NCBI GenBank assembly: GCA_937872095.1
Contig: CALMNW010000033.1
Coordinates: forward strand, 1 to 53,812
Direction of reading: 5' to 3'
From: an uncultured Verrucomicrobiota bacterium
GTDB taxonomy: Bacteria > Verrucomicrobiota > Kiritimatiellia > CAIQIC01 > Lenti-01
Length of the DNA stretch: 53,812 nt
Numbering within the stretch: the first letter of the stretch is position 1; each line of letters begins with the position of its first letter. Made by a program: the position numbers and the translations under genes. Shown one piece after another: positions 25,441-33,088 of this stretch. The notes under the pieces are model-generated. The model worked only from the letters and a program-made list of their open reading frames with translations, did no database searches and was not told the DNA's origin.

Positions 25441-26871
25441 ATGTCCGAGAAGTTCGCAGTACGGGAAGCCGCCGGTCTTTTGGCGTTTCTCCAGGCGCAA
25501 TTGCGGGATTGGTCGCGCAAGACCATCCAGCAGCGATTGCGGGCGGGGTGCGTTCGCGTGAACGGAACGCCCGTCTCGCGGCACGATCACGCGCTGGATG
25601 CCGGCGACCGCGTCGAGGTTTCGGCGGTTTCCCAGCCGGCAAGGCGTCCGCCGGCGACGCTGGAGATCCTGTATGCGGATCGCGACCTGATCGCCGTCGA
25701 CAAACCGGCGGGCCTGCTGTCGGTGGGCGCCGCGGGGGAGACTCGCCGGCACGCCTTGGCCATCCTGCGGAACCAGTTGTCGCGCCGGGGAAGAGACGTG
25801 CGGCTGTGGCCGGTTCACCGAATCGATCGAGACACGTCGGGCGTCTTGCTGTTCGCCACGTCCCGGGCCATGCGCGAGGCGGTCATGGCCCGGTGGGCCG
25901 CCGCCGAAAAAACCTATCTGGCCATCGTGGAGGGATGCCCCGACCCCCCGCGCGGCACCATCGATCAGCCCTTGCGCCTGGATGATGAGGAGTATCGCGC
26001 GCACGTGGGCGCCCATCCCGGCGCCAAGCCGGCGATCACGCATTATGAAACCGAACGCACGGCGGACGGGCGGTCCTGGGTCCGGGTCCGGTTGGAAACC
26101 GGTCGGCAACATCAAATCCGCGCGCATCTGGCGTGGCTGGGCTGTCCCGTCGCGGGCGACCCTCGATATGGCGCGGCGGGCGGCCGCATGGGCCTGCATG
26201 CCCTCCGATTGAAGATCATCCATCCCGGCAGCGGAAAACCATTGGTTTTCGAAGCGCCGGTTCCGGCGGATTTCCGGGAACTGTTTCCGTCCCTTCCGGT
26301 CCGCCGCCGGGATGACGCCCGGGAAGACGTCGTCCGGCAGTTGCGGGAGTATCGAACCCGCTGGACAAACGAAGCGGAAACCGTCGATCGCTTCATCGAC
26401 TTCATCGTTTCCCAGCCGGACGCGTTCCGGCGCGAGCTGGCCATCGGGCACGTCACGGGTTCCGCCTGGGTGGTCGATCGGGCCGGAACCCACGTTCTCC
26501 TGACGCACCACAAGAAACTGAACATGTGGGTGCAGCTGGGCGGCCATGCCGACGGCGATGCCGACGTCTTCCGGGTGGCCTTGCGCGAAGCGGAAGAAGA
26601 GTCCGGCCTGAAATCCATCGCGGCCGTTTCACGCCGGATTTTCGACGTCGACGTCCATCGGATTCCCGCGCGCGGCGCCGTGCCGGCGCACTTCCATTGG
26701 GACGTCCGCTATGCGTTCCGGGCCGCGGGCGATGAAACCTATCGGGTCAGCGACGAATCCCACGATTTGCGTTGGATCGATATCCGCTCCTTGGAAGCGG
26801 TCACCGCCGAGGAATCCATGCTTCGGATGGCGCGCAAATGGCTGGCCGGGCAGAAGAGGGCCGCGGAATAA
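25441..26871 (+). CDS. RluA-family pseudouridine synthase fused to a NUDIX hydrolase
   Basis: 476 residues from ATG 25441 (GGGAAAG upstream). Residues about 1-290 form a complete RluA-type enzyme: S4 RNA-binding segment, then PVHRIDRDTSGVLLFA with the catalytic Asp (about D129), LETGRQHQIRAHLAWLG and the closing GLHALRL. Residues about 305-475 form a complete NUDIX domain. Its box fits G-x5-E-x7-REUxEExGU except that the first Glu is Ala: GHADGDADVF then REAEEESGL. No stop, frameshift or internal start divides the halves. The first half would modify tRNA or rRNA uridines; the second would hydrolyse a nucleotide diphosphate. Divergent from a methyltransferase. Confidence 0.9.
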   Translation: MSEKFAVREAAGLLAFLQAQLRDWSRKTIQQRLRAGCVRVNGTPVSRHDHALDAGDRVEVSAVSQPARRPPATLEILYADRDLIAVDKPAGLLSVGAAGETRRHALAILRNQLSRRGRDVRLWPVHRIDRDTSGVLLFATSRAMREAVMARWAAAEKTYLAIVEGCPDPPRGTIDQPLRLDDEEYRAHVGAHPGAKPAITHYETERTADGRSWVRVRLETGRQHQIRAHLAWLGCPVAGDPRYGAAGGRMGLHALRLKIIHPGSGKPLVFEAPVPADFRELFPSLPVRRRDDAREDVVRQLREYRTRWTNEAETVDRFIDFIVSQPDAFRRELAIGHVTGSAWVVDRAGTHVLLTHHKKLNMWVQLGGHADGDADVFRVALREAEEESGLKSIAAVSRRIFDVDVHRIPARGAVPAHFHWDVRYAFRAAGDETYRVSDESHDLRWIDIRSLEAVTAEESMLRMARKWLAGQKRAAE

Positions 26872-26968
26872 ACGACGGAAACCTGCGAACGCCGTTCCCG
26901 GCGGGAGGGGGAATAGGGAGAAAACCATGCGAGCTAGGCGGGAGGGAGGCCAGTTCCTCGATCTTTCT

Positions 26969-27021
26969 GCCAAGTGCATCGCTCGGCCACTTGGCGGGCA
27001 GCTGGTCGCTCTTTTCTGCCC
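26969..27021. repeat. two adjacent hairpins after the RluA-NUDIX gene
   Basis: GCCAAGTG (26969-26976) pairs with CACTTGGC (26988-26995). Directly after it GGGCAG (26996-27001) pairs with CTGCCC (27016-27021). The loops share CATCGCTC/GGTCGCTC. No T-run, so not an obvious terminator. The flanking 26872-26968 and 27022-27091 hold no gene. Confidence 0.5.
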
Positions 27022-27091
27022 TTGCGCCTAGCTCTATCCATAGGGTAGCGCAAGGCCCGGAATTTTCAAATCGCGGGCCGTGAAATTTCGG

Positions 27092-27829
27092 TTAAACCGC
27101 ATCCCCGTGGCCGGCCGGGCGTTCGGCGCGGGCCCGTCCGGATTTCGCGGTTTTCGAGCGGTTTTTCCGCGTTTCGGCCCAGAGGCGATGGGCGATGAGC
27201 GTGCCGATCAGCGCGGCGGTGAAGAACGCGGGGATCTGCGAATGGATTTGCGCGAGCCAGCCGTACAGGTTGCCGTAGGTGTACAGCCAGCAGACCGCCG
27301 CCGTCGCCGTGCCGGCCACCACGGTCGCCATGTTGGTCCAGGTTTTCAGGCCCAGCAAGTAGCCCAGCACCGCGCCCACCACCACGCCCGTCATGAAGAA
27401 CGGCAGCCAGACGAACAGGAAAATGCCGGCGATCTTGAATTTGGAAAAGCGCGCGACGTTCTTTTCGGCCGACTCGATGATGCCCTTCATGCGCCGGTCG
27501 ACGGGCCGGCCGGCGACCAGGTTGCGGCAGGCCAGGATCAGGACGGGGTAGAACAGGAAGACGGTCACGGCATCCACGTAGGTGGCCAGGAACACGATCC
27601 AGCCCGGATGCATGCCCATTTCCACCGCTTTGGCGACGGCGACGCCGCGGCCCAGGATGAGTTCGGCGAAGCCCATGATCACCCATTGTTCCCAGGGCCG
27701 TCCCAGGCGCCACAGGCCGGCGACCGCCAGGACCCACGCGACGAGCATCAGGCTGCCGACCGCGAACACGCCGCTCTCCTCGGAGAGCATGATTTGCCGG
27801 CGCCACCGTCCTGGCGGGGATGCGTCCAT
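27092..27829 (-). CDS. Sm_multidrug_ex-like membrane protein
   Basis: 245 residues from ATG 27829; ATG 27790 (MLSEES) is a shorter option. The frame is open further up to 27958 but would cross a terminator hairpin and the repeat. Five or so membrane helices. The pattern AELILGRGVAVAKAVEMGMHPGW and VDAVTVFLFYP, with RSAEKNVARFSKFKIAGIFLFVWLPFFMTG, matches the putative small multidrug export family (PF06695). Transport is unproven for the family. A basic C-terminal tail faces the cytosol. It lies downstream of a terminator and of small RNA candidate A, so it must have its own signal or depend on readthrough. Confidence 0.78.
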   Translation of the reverse strand: MDASPPGRWRRQIMLSEESGVFAVGSLMLVAWVLAVAGLWRLGRPWEQWVIMGFAELILGRGVAVAKAVEMGMHPGWIVFLATYVDAVTVFLFYPVLILACRNLVAGRPVDRRMKGIIESAEKNVARFSKFKIAGIFLFVWLPFFMTGVVVGAVLGYLLGLKTWTNMATVVAGTATAAVCWLYTYGNLYGWLAQIHSQIPAFFTAALIGTLIAHRLWAETRKNRSKTAKSGRARAERPAGHGDAV

Positions 27830-27910
27830 GGCTTTTTCTAGGACTCCGTTCCGGCGAAAGCAACCGCCAACTTCGGCAAGCCGGATGCGCGGCGGGAGCC
27901 GGGGGCAACG

Positions 27911-27931
27911 AAAAGCCCCCGAAACGGGGGC
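27911..27931 (-). terminator. intrinsic terminator downstream of structured element copy A
   Basis: GCCCCCG-TTT-CGGGGGC (27931-27915) followed by TTTT (27914-27911), read on the minus strand. It lies 27 bp after the end of element A and 82 bp before the next gene's ATG, giving element A a defined 3' end. Confidence 0.75.
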
Positions 27932-28044
27932 GGGAAACTTGGGCGGGAAGGAAAACATTGGGAGCTCAGCGGAGACCAGCCCATCATCCCATCCCTTTCC
28001 TCCGGCAGCTGGCCATCCAATCTATTCCGCCGAGCTCCACTTCC
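27932..28044 (-). ncRNA. candidate small RNA, structured element copy A
   Basis: On the minus strand a transcript from about 28040 would open with the stem strand GGAGCTCGGCGGA and close with TCCGCTGAGCTCC ending near 27960, a 13-bp stem with one G-U pair. Inside, an 11-nt bulge leads to a 7-bp inner stem GGCCAGC/GCTGGTC stacked on the outer one, capped by a purine-rich variable loop. A promoter (28045-28072) precedes it and a terminator (27911-27931) follows. A second copy at 42788-42884 keeps both stems, the bulge and the promoter spacing but not the loop. No known RNA family was recognised. Confidence 0.6.
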
Positions 28045-28072
28045 ACCCTACCGCAGGAAGCCGGAATTTCAA
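28045..28072 (-). promoter_or_regulatory. promoter of structured element copy A
   Basis: TTGAAA (28072-28067), 16 nt, TAGGGT (28050-28045). Copy B has TTGCAT, also 16 nt, then TAGCCT at the same distance from its stem. Confidence 0.55.
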
Positions 28073-28137
28073 ACCGCCGGCGGAAAAAACGAGAATAATC
28101 GAGAGCCGGAACGTCGTGCAGGCCGGGGAACCGCGGA

Positions 28138-29466
28138 TCAGGGCCGATACACCTGGATGCGTCTGGCGGGGACACGGCGCGCCAGGCGCTCCAGCGAGCG
28201 GTTCACCTGCCGGATGATTTCCGCCTTGTCGAGCGTCAACAGCCGGCGGTCGCGCATGATCACGCGGCCGTCGACGACGACGGTGCGCACGTCGGCGGCG
28301 CGCGCGGCGTAGACGAGGCTGGCGGGCACGCTGTGCAGCGGCTGGTGGTGCGCGCCGTCCAGATCCACCAGGATGACGTCCGCCAGCTTGCCGGGCTCGA
28401 TCGCGCCGATCCGGTCGCCGAGGCCGACGACCTGCGCGCTGCCGCGCGTGGCGATGGCGAGGGTTTCGCCCAGCGTCAGGTTTTCGGGCGAGCCGGTGGC
28501 TTCTTTCTGCGTGAGGGCCATGAGGCGCATGCTTTCCCAGACGTCCAGGGTGTTGTTGCTGACCGCGCCGTCGGTGCCGAGTCCCACGGCGACGCCGGCG
28601 CGGCGCATGGCGTGGACGGGGGCGACGCCCATGGCGAGCTTGAGGTAGGTCTTCGGACAGTGCGCCACGCCGGCGGGCCGGTCGGCCAGCAGGCGGACGT
28701 CGTCGTCCGTCGCGCCGACGGCGTGGGCCAGGATCGTCGGCAACTTCAGGATTCCCAGCTCGTCCAGCAGGCGGATGGGGGTGAGGCCGCGCTTCGCCAC
28801 GTGGGCTTCCGTCTGGCCGCAGGTTTCGGCGACGTGGACGTGGATGCCGACGCCCAGGTCGGCGGCGCGATCGCGCGCGGCGCGCAGGAAAGCGTCGTCG
28901 CAGGTGTACGGCGCATGGGGGGCCATCCAGGTGGTGATGCGGCCGTCCGCCGCGCCCTGCCAGTGCCGGCAGAATTCGGCCGTGCGGTCGAGCATGGGGA
29001 GGCCCTGGCTGCCGAAGGCGGCCCAGCCGAGCGCGGCGCGCGTGCCGGCCTGCCGCACGGCTTCGGCGGCGCGGTCCATGAAGAAATAGTGGTCCGCCAC
29101 GCAGGTCACGCCGGCCTCGATCATTTCGGCCAGGCCCAGCAGCATGCCCCAGTAGACGTCCTCTTCCTGCAGGTTGCTTTCGAGGGGCCACATGTATTCG
29201 TTGAACCATTTTTCCAGCGACACGTCTTCCGCGAGGCCGCGGAAAATCACCATGGGCACGTGCGAGTGGCAGTTGATCAGCCCCGGCATCAGCAGTTGGC
29301 CGTTCGCTTCGATGATCTCGCCCGCGTCGGGCGCGGGGGCCGTGCCCGACGGCTGAACGGCCGCGATGCGGTTGCCGCGGATGGCGACGTCCTGGCGGTC
29401 GAGAATGCGCGCCTCTCCGGCCGGGGTGGTTTGCAGCACGCGCGCGTTCCGAATGATCAGGCTCAT
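28138..29466 (-). CDS. amidohydrolase, MTA/SAH deaminase-like
   Basis: 442 residues of the TrzN/MtaD/SsnA branch of the amidohydrolases. Metal ligands are visible in NCHSHVP (about 61-67), in WMAPHAPYTC, in HVAETCGQTEAHV and in the LGTDGAVSNNTLDVWESM Asp motif (about 303-320). The likely reaction is deamination of 5-methylthioadenosine, S-adenosylhomocysteine or a related purine; chlorohydrolase activity cannot be excluded, so no symbol is given. ATG at 29466, 22 bp after the SRAP gene stop, so they are probably one transcript. Cytosolic. Confidence 0.9.
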   Translation of the reverse strand: MSLIIRNARVLQTTPAGEARILDRQDVAIRGNRIAAVQPSGTAPAPDAGEIIEANGQLLMPGLINCHSHVPMVIFRGLAEDVSLEKWFNEYMWPLESNLQEEDVYWGMLLGLAEMIEAGVTCVADHYFFMDRAAEAVRQAGTRAALGWAAFGSQGLPMLDRTAEFCRHWQGAADGRITTWMAPHAPYTCDDAFLRAARDRAADLGVGIHVHVAETCGQTEAHVAKRGLTPIRLLDELGILKLPTILAHAVGATDDDVRLLADRPAGVAHCPKTYLKLAMGVAPVHAMRRAGVAVGLGTDGAVSNNTLDVWESMRLMALTQKEATGSPENLTLGETLAIATRGSAQVVGLGDRIGAIEPGKLADVILVDLDGAHHQPLHSVPASLVYAARAADVRTVVVDGRVIMRDRRLLTLDKAEIIRQVNRSLERLARRVPARRIQVYRP

Positions 29467-29488
29467 GGGGCGGGCTCCTTCGCGGGGA

Positions 29489-30217
29489 TCACGATTCGTC
29501 GGCGGGGAAAAGGCTCGTCGGCGCCGGCCGGATCGGGTCCATCAGATCCGGAGCGTCGGTGCGCGCATCGTTGACGCGCGTGGAAACGGGCTGAGCCTGC
29601 ACGTCCTGCCGGACGTCGGCGAGCAGGGCCTGGAGGGCGTCCGGGGAAGCGGCGGGATCCAGCCAGCGGGCGAACTGTTCCGGTTTCAGCGCCATCGGCA
29701 TGCGCGGGTGGATGGCGGCAAGATTCGGCGCGGCCGGCCGGGTGAGGAGGGCGCAGGACAGGAGGGGATCGGCGTCGGGACGATTCCAGAGCGCCCAAAG
29801 GGCCGCGAAGGCGATCACGGGTTCGCCGGGGCATTGGAGAAAATAGGGTTGTTTGACTTCGCGGCCGGCGGCGTCGAGCGTCGATCGGGACCGGTGCCAT
29901 TCGTACCAGCCGCGGGCGGGCATGAGGCCGCGCGCGGTGCGCAGCGCGTCGCGCCAGGTCGGTTTGTGCGCGGCGTCTTCGGCGCGGGCATTGAAAGTCA
30001 GGGCCGGCGGCGCGGTTTTCGTCCACCAGGCCGGCACGAGCCCCCAGCGGGCGGCCTGGAGTTCGAGCCCGCCGTCCCGGGTCGGGACGACGAGGGGAAC
30101 CGTCGCCGTCGGCGCGACGTTGGCGCTGGGTTTCCAGGCGCCGCCGCAGCCGCAACGGATCTTGGGCCAGCGCATCACGATGGCTTCCTTGTCCGGCGAT
30201 GCATAGCGTCCGCACAT
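29489..30217 (-). CDS. yedK: SRAP/HMCES-family abasic-site processing protein
   Basis: 242 residues beginning MCGRYA. The catalytic Cys2 is exposed after Met removal and forms a thiazolidine link with abasic sites in single-stranded DNA. TFNARAED, RGLMPARGWYEWH and the HPRMPMAL segment, which supplies the conserved His, complete the SRAP active site. The length is normal. It protects replication forks from abasic lesions. It is followed by the amidohydrolase on the same strand and divergent from the RND operon; TATCGT 9 bp before the ATG is a possible -10 box, giving a short leader. Confidence 0.93.
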   Translation of the reverse strand: MCGRYASPDKEAIVMRWPKIRCGCGGAWKPSANVAPTATVPLVVPTRDGGLELQAARWGLVPAWWTKTAPPALTFNARAEDAAHKPTWRDALRTARGLMPARGWYEWHRSRSTLDAAGREVKQPYFLQCPGEPVIAFAALWALWNRPDADPLLSCALLTRPAAPNLAAIHPRMPMALKPEQFARWLDPAASPDALQALLADVRQDVQAQPVSTRVNDARTDAPDLMDPIRPAPTSLFPADES

Positions 30218-30380
30218 GGGGCCACGATAGGACGCCGGAAGCGCGGCGGCAATCCCGAATCGCCGGAGGGCGCGCTTTGGCTTTCCTTCCCGGGCCGTTG
30301 TCCGTTTCCTGCGGGCGGGCCATCGCGATGGACCGGCGATCGTTTCCGCCGATGGGCAAGACGTTCGCGCGCTTATTTAG

Positions 30381-30410
30381 TTGAGCGCGTTGCGGCCGGC
30401 GTGGTAGCCT
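30381..30410 (+). promoter_or_regulatory. candidate promoter of the RND operon
   Basis: TTGAGC (30381-30386), 18 nt, TAGCCT (30405-30410). The hexamer matches the -10 of element B. The ATG of the first gene is 63 bp downstream. No regulator gene adjoins the operon. Confidence 0.45.
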
Positions 30411-30473
30411 GTCCGCCAAAGATTCATGCTTAGGAAACGCCGGCGGGCGCGCGGCCCGCGGAAAGAGTGGCAT

Positions 30474-31907
30474 ATGCAGCGTGCGGATTCGAAAACGGCC
30501 TGGCGGTTGGCGGGCGCAGGTTGGTTGGCGCTGCTGGGCGGGGCGGGGTGCCTGTCCGTCGGGCCGGACTACCGGACGCCGGAGGTCGCGACGCCGGCGG
30601 CGTGGCAGACGCCGGCGGGGGAATCGGCGGAAACCTTGGCGGCGTGGTGGACGGTCTTCGGCGACCCGGCGCTGGAAGCGCTGGTGGCGGAGACCCGGGC
30701 GCGGAACAAGGATCTGGCGGCGGCCACGGCGCGGATGGAGGCCTACGCGGCGGCGGTCGGGATGGCGCGGGCGGATTTCTTTCCGGCCGTGGGCGCGCAG
30801 GGTTTGGCCGGCCATGACCGCCAGTCGGAACGGGTGCACGTGCCGGAGGCCTACGAGGCGACGGACAATCCGGGGTGGCTCTACCAGGCCGGATTTTCGG
30901 CGACGTGGGAGCTGGATCTGTGGGGCCGGGTGCGCCGGAGCGTCGAGGCGGCGCGGGGGCAGCTGGAATCCTCGCAGGAGGATTTGCGCCACCTGCAGGT
31001 GATGCTGCAGGCGCAGGTCGCGGCGGAATACGTCGGGCTGCGCATGAACCAGCAGCGGCTGGCGTACGCGGAGGAAAACATCGAATTGCAGAAGGAGACG
31101 CTCCAGGTGGTGAAGGGGCGCTTCGACGCGGGACTGACCGGGGAGCTCGACGTGCGCCAGGCGGAGATGAACCTGGCGGCCACGACGGCGCAGGTGCCGG
31201 CGCTGGAATCCCAGATCGAGAAATCGCTGAACGCGCTGTGCGTCCTGACGGGCCAGCTGCCGGGCGCGCTGGATGCTTTGCGGGAGTCCGGGCCGGTGCC
31301 GGCGGCGACGGCGCTGCCGGGGCTGCTGCCGACGGATCTGCTGCGGCGGCGGCCGGACGTCCGTTCGGCGGAGCGCGCGCTGGCGGCGCAGACGGCCAAG
31401 ATCGGCGTGGCGCAGGCGGATTACTTTCCGGCGCTGTCCCTGAACGGCACGTTCGCGCTGGCGGCGACGGACGGCGGGGAGCTGTTCACCACGGCGGCGC
31501 AGGATTTCACCGTGGGGCCCTCGCTGACCTGGGCGATCTTCAACGCGGGCAAGATCCGCAACCACGTGCGCGCGGAGGAGGCGTCGGCGCGGGCGGCGCT
31601 GGCGGCCTACGAGCAGGCCGTGCTGGCGGCCTACCAGGAGTGCGAGACCGCCTTGGCCGCGTACGTGAACGAAACGAAGCGCCTGGAATCCCTGCGCGAC
31701 GCGGCGGCGGCGGCGGAGCAGAGCGTGGAGCTGGTGAACGAGCTCTACCGCAGCGGACTCGCGAATTTCCAGAACGTGCTGGACATGCAGCGGCAGCTGT
31801 CGTCCTACCAGGATGCCCTGGCCCAGTCGCGGGGGCAGTCGGCCGCGGATCTGGTGGCGGTCTACAAGGCGTTCGGCGGCGGCTGGGCGGTGGAACCCGC
31901 GCGCTGA
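30474..31907 (+). CDS. RND efflux outer-membrane lipoprotein, TolC/NodT-like
   Basis: 477 residues from ATG 30474; the longer frame from 30426 adds 16 basic residues that spoil the signal peptide. A lipoprotein signal ends in LGGAGC (Cys26), followed by SVGPDYRTPE, the usual OprM/NodT mature start. Two OEP repeats (about 60-260 and 270-470) give the helical barrel; RRRPDVRSAERALAAQTAKIGVAQADYFPALSLNG (in pieces, about 290-325) is typical. It forms the outer channel of the tripartite pump with the next two genes. Confidence 0.93.
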   Translation: MQRADSKTAWRLAGAGWLALLGGAGCLSVGPDYRTPEVATPAAWQTPAGESAETLAAWWTVFGDPALEALVAETRARNKDLAAATARMEAYAAAVGMARADFFPAVGAQGLAGHDRQSERVHVPEAYEATDNPGWLYQAGFSATWELDLWGRVRRSVEAARGQLESSQEDLRHLQVMLQAQVAAEYVGLRMNQQRLAYAEENIELQKETLQVVKGRFDAGLTGELDVRQAEMNLAATTAQVPALESQIEKSLNALCVLTGQLPGALDALRESGPVPAATALPGLLPTDLLRRRPDVRSAERALAAQTAKIGVAQADYFPALSLNGTFALAATDGGELFTTAAQDFTVGPSLTWAIFNAGKIRNHVRAEEASARAALAAYEQAVLAAYQECETALAAYVNETKRLESLRDAAAAAEQSVELVNELYRSGLANFQNVLDMQRQLSSYQDALAQSRGQSAADLVAVYKAFGGGWAVEPAR

Positions 31908-31960
31908 ACGGGCGCGCGGGGTTGGGATTTCGAGCAGACGGAGCAAACGGGAGTGCGGGC

Positions 31961-33088
31961 ATGAAGCATATGATGAAGAATGCGGCGGGACGGGTGGTCG
32001 GCGGCGCGTTGCTGGCGGCGGGCGTGGCGGCGGTCTTTTTCTTCAAGGTGAAACCGGAAGAAGAGCCGGCGGACGCGACGGTCCGGCCGATCAAGAGCTG
32101 GGTCGTCGGCGCGGACGTGCCGTTGCCGAAGCTGTATTTTCCGGGCACGGTCGAGGCGGACGTCGAAGTGGACCTGTCCTTCGAAGTGGGCGGGCGCCTG
32201 GTCGAATTCCCGGTGCGGCGCGGCACGGTGGTCGAACAGGGCGCCGTCCTCGGGCGGCTGGATCCCCGCAATTACGAAAACCAGGTCAAGAACGCGGAGG
32301 CGGATCTGGAACGCGCGCAGAGCTCGTTGGGCCGCATCGAAAAGGCGCTGAAGGTCAACGCGGTGTCGCAGGACGAATATTCGCAGGCCCGGGCCGCGGT
32401 CGCCAAGGCCGAGGCGCAACTGGCGATCCAGCGCAAGGCGCTGGACGACACGCGGCTGGAAGCGCGCTTCCGCGGCGTGGTGTCGGACGTCTTCGCGGAC
32501 CAGTTCGACACCGTGTCGCCGGGACAGCCGGTGCTGAAGCTGCAGGACGTCGCGACGCTGACCATCGCGGTGTCGGTGCCGGAGGGCTACGTGCAGCTGG
32601 CCTCGCCGGAAAAGCTGGGTTCGGCCACGTTTTCGGTCCGGTTCGACTCGCTGCCGGAGCAGGCGTTCCCGGTCCAGCTGAAGGAATTCGTGACGACCGC
32701 CGATCCGGTCACGCAGACCTATCGCGCGACGTTCGCGCTGGACCGTCCGGACGGCGTGTTTTTGCTGCCGGGCATGAGCGGGACCGTGGTGGTCGAAGGC
32801 GTCAAACCGTCCGCCGCGGAAGGGCCCCTGGCGGTGCCGTCCAATGCCGTGGGATTCGCGAGCGACGGCGCGGCGTTCGTCTGGGTGCTGGACGCCCAGG
32901 ACGGCGGCGTCTACGCGGCGCGGCGGCAGACGGTGGCGCTGGGCAAACGGCTGGGCGAGGACGTCGAGGTGCTCGACGGCCTGGCGCCGGGCGCGCGCAT
33001 CGCGGCGGCGGGCGTGGCGATCCTGACCGAAGGGCGCCGGGTGCGCCTGCTGGATGAAAGCGCGGCGGCGGCGGAGACCGCTCCATGA
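31961..33088 (+). CDS. RND periplasmic adaptor (membrane fusion protein)
   Basis: 375 residues, ATG 31961, preceded by GGGAG. One N-terminal membrane helix (about 10-28), then a barrel-sandwich segment (VEVDLSFEVGGRLVEFPV, VLGRLDPRNYENQV), a helical hairpin (about 105-150), the second lipoyl half (LEARFRGVVSDVFADQFDTV) and a beta-barrel domain. It bridges the inner-membrane pump and the outer-membrane channel. The stop overlaps the pump gene start by 4 bp (ATGA), so expression is coupled. Confidence 0.94.
   Translation: MKHMMKNAAGRVVGGALLAAGVAAVFFFKVKPEEEPADATVRPIKSWVVGADVPLPKLYFPGTVEADVEVDLSFEVGGRLVEFPVRRGTVVEQGAVLGRLDPRNYENQVKNAEADLERAQSSLGRIEKALKVNAVSQDEYSQARAAVAKAEAQLAIQRKALDDTRLEARFRGVVSDVFADQFDTVSPGQPVLKLQDVATLTIAVSVPEGYVQLASPEKLGSATFSVRFDSLPEQAFPVQLKEFVTTADPVTQTYRATFALDRPDGVFLLPGMSGTVVVEGVKPSAAEGPLAVPSNAVGFASDGAAFVWVLDAQDGGVYAARRQTVALGKRLGEDVEVLDGLAPGARIAAAGVAILTEGRRVRLLDESAAAAETAP

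Noticed and set aside
27959-28140. A shared peptide ELGG-DWMAS...DDGLVSAELP readable on the minus strand in both structured elements
   Set aside because: Both copies are open in this frame, but neither has a start codon with a ribosome site and the loop part differs freely. The paired stems explain the conservation better than coding does.
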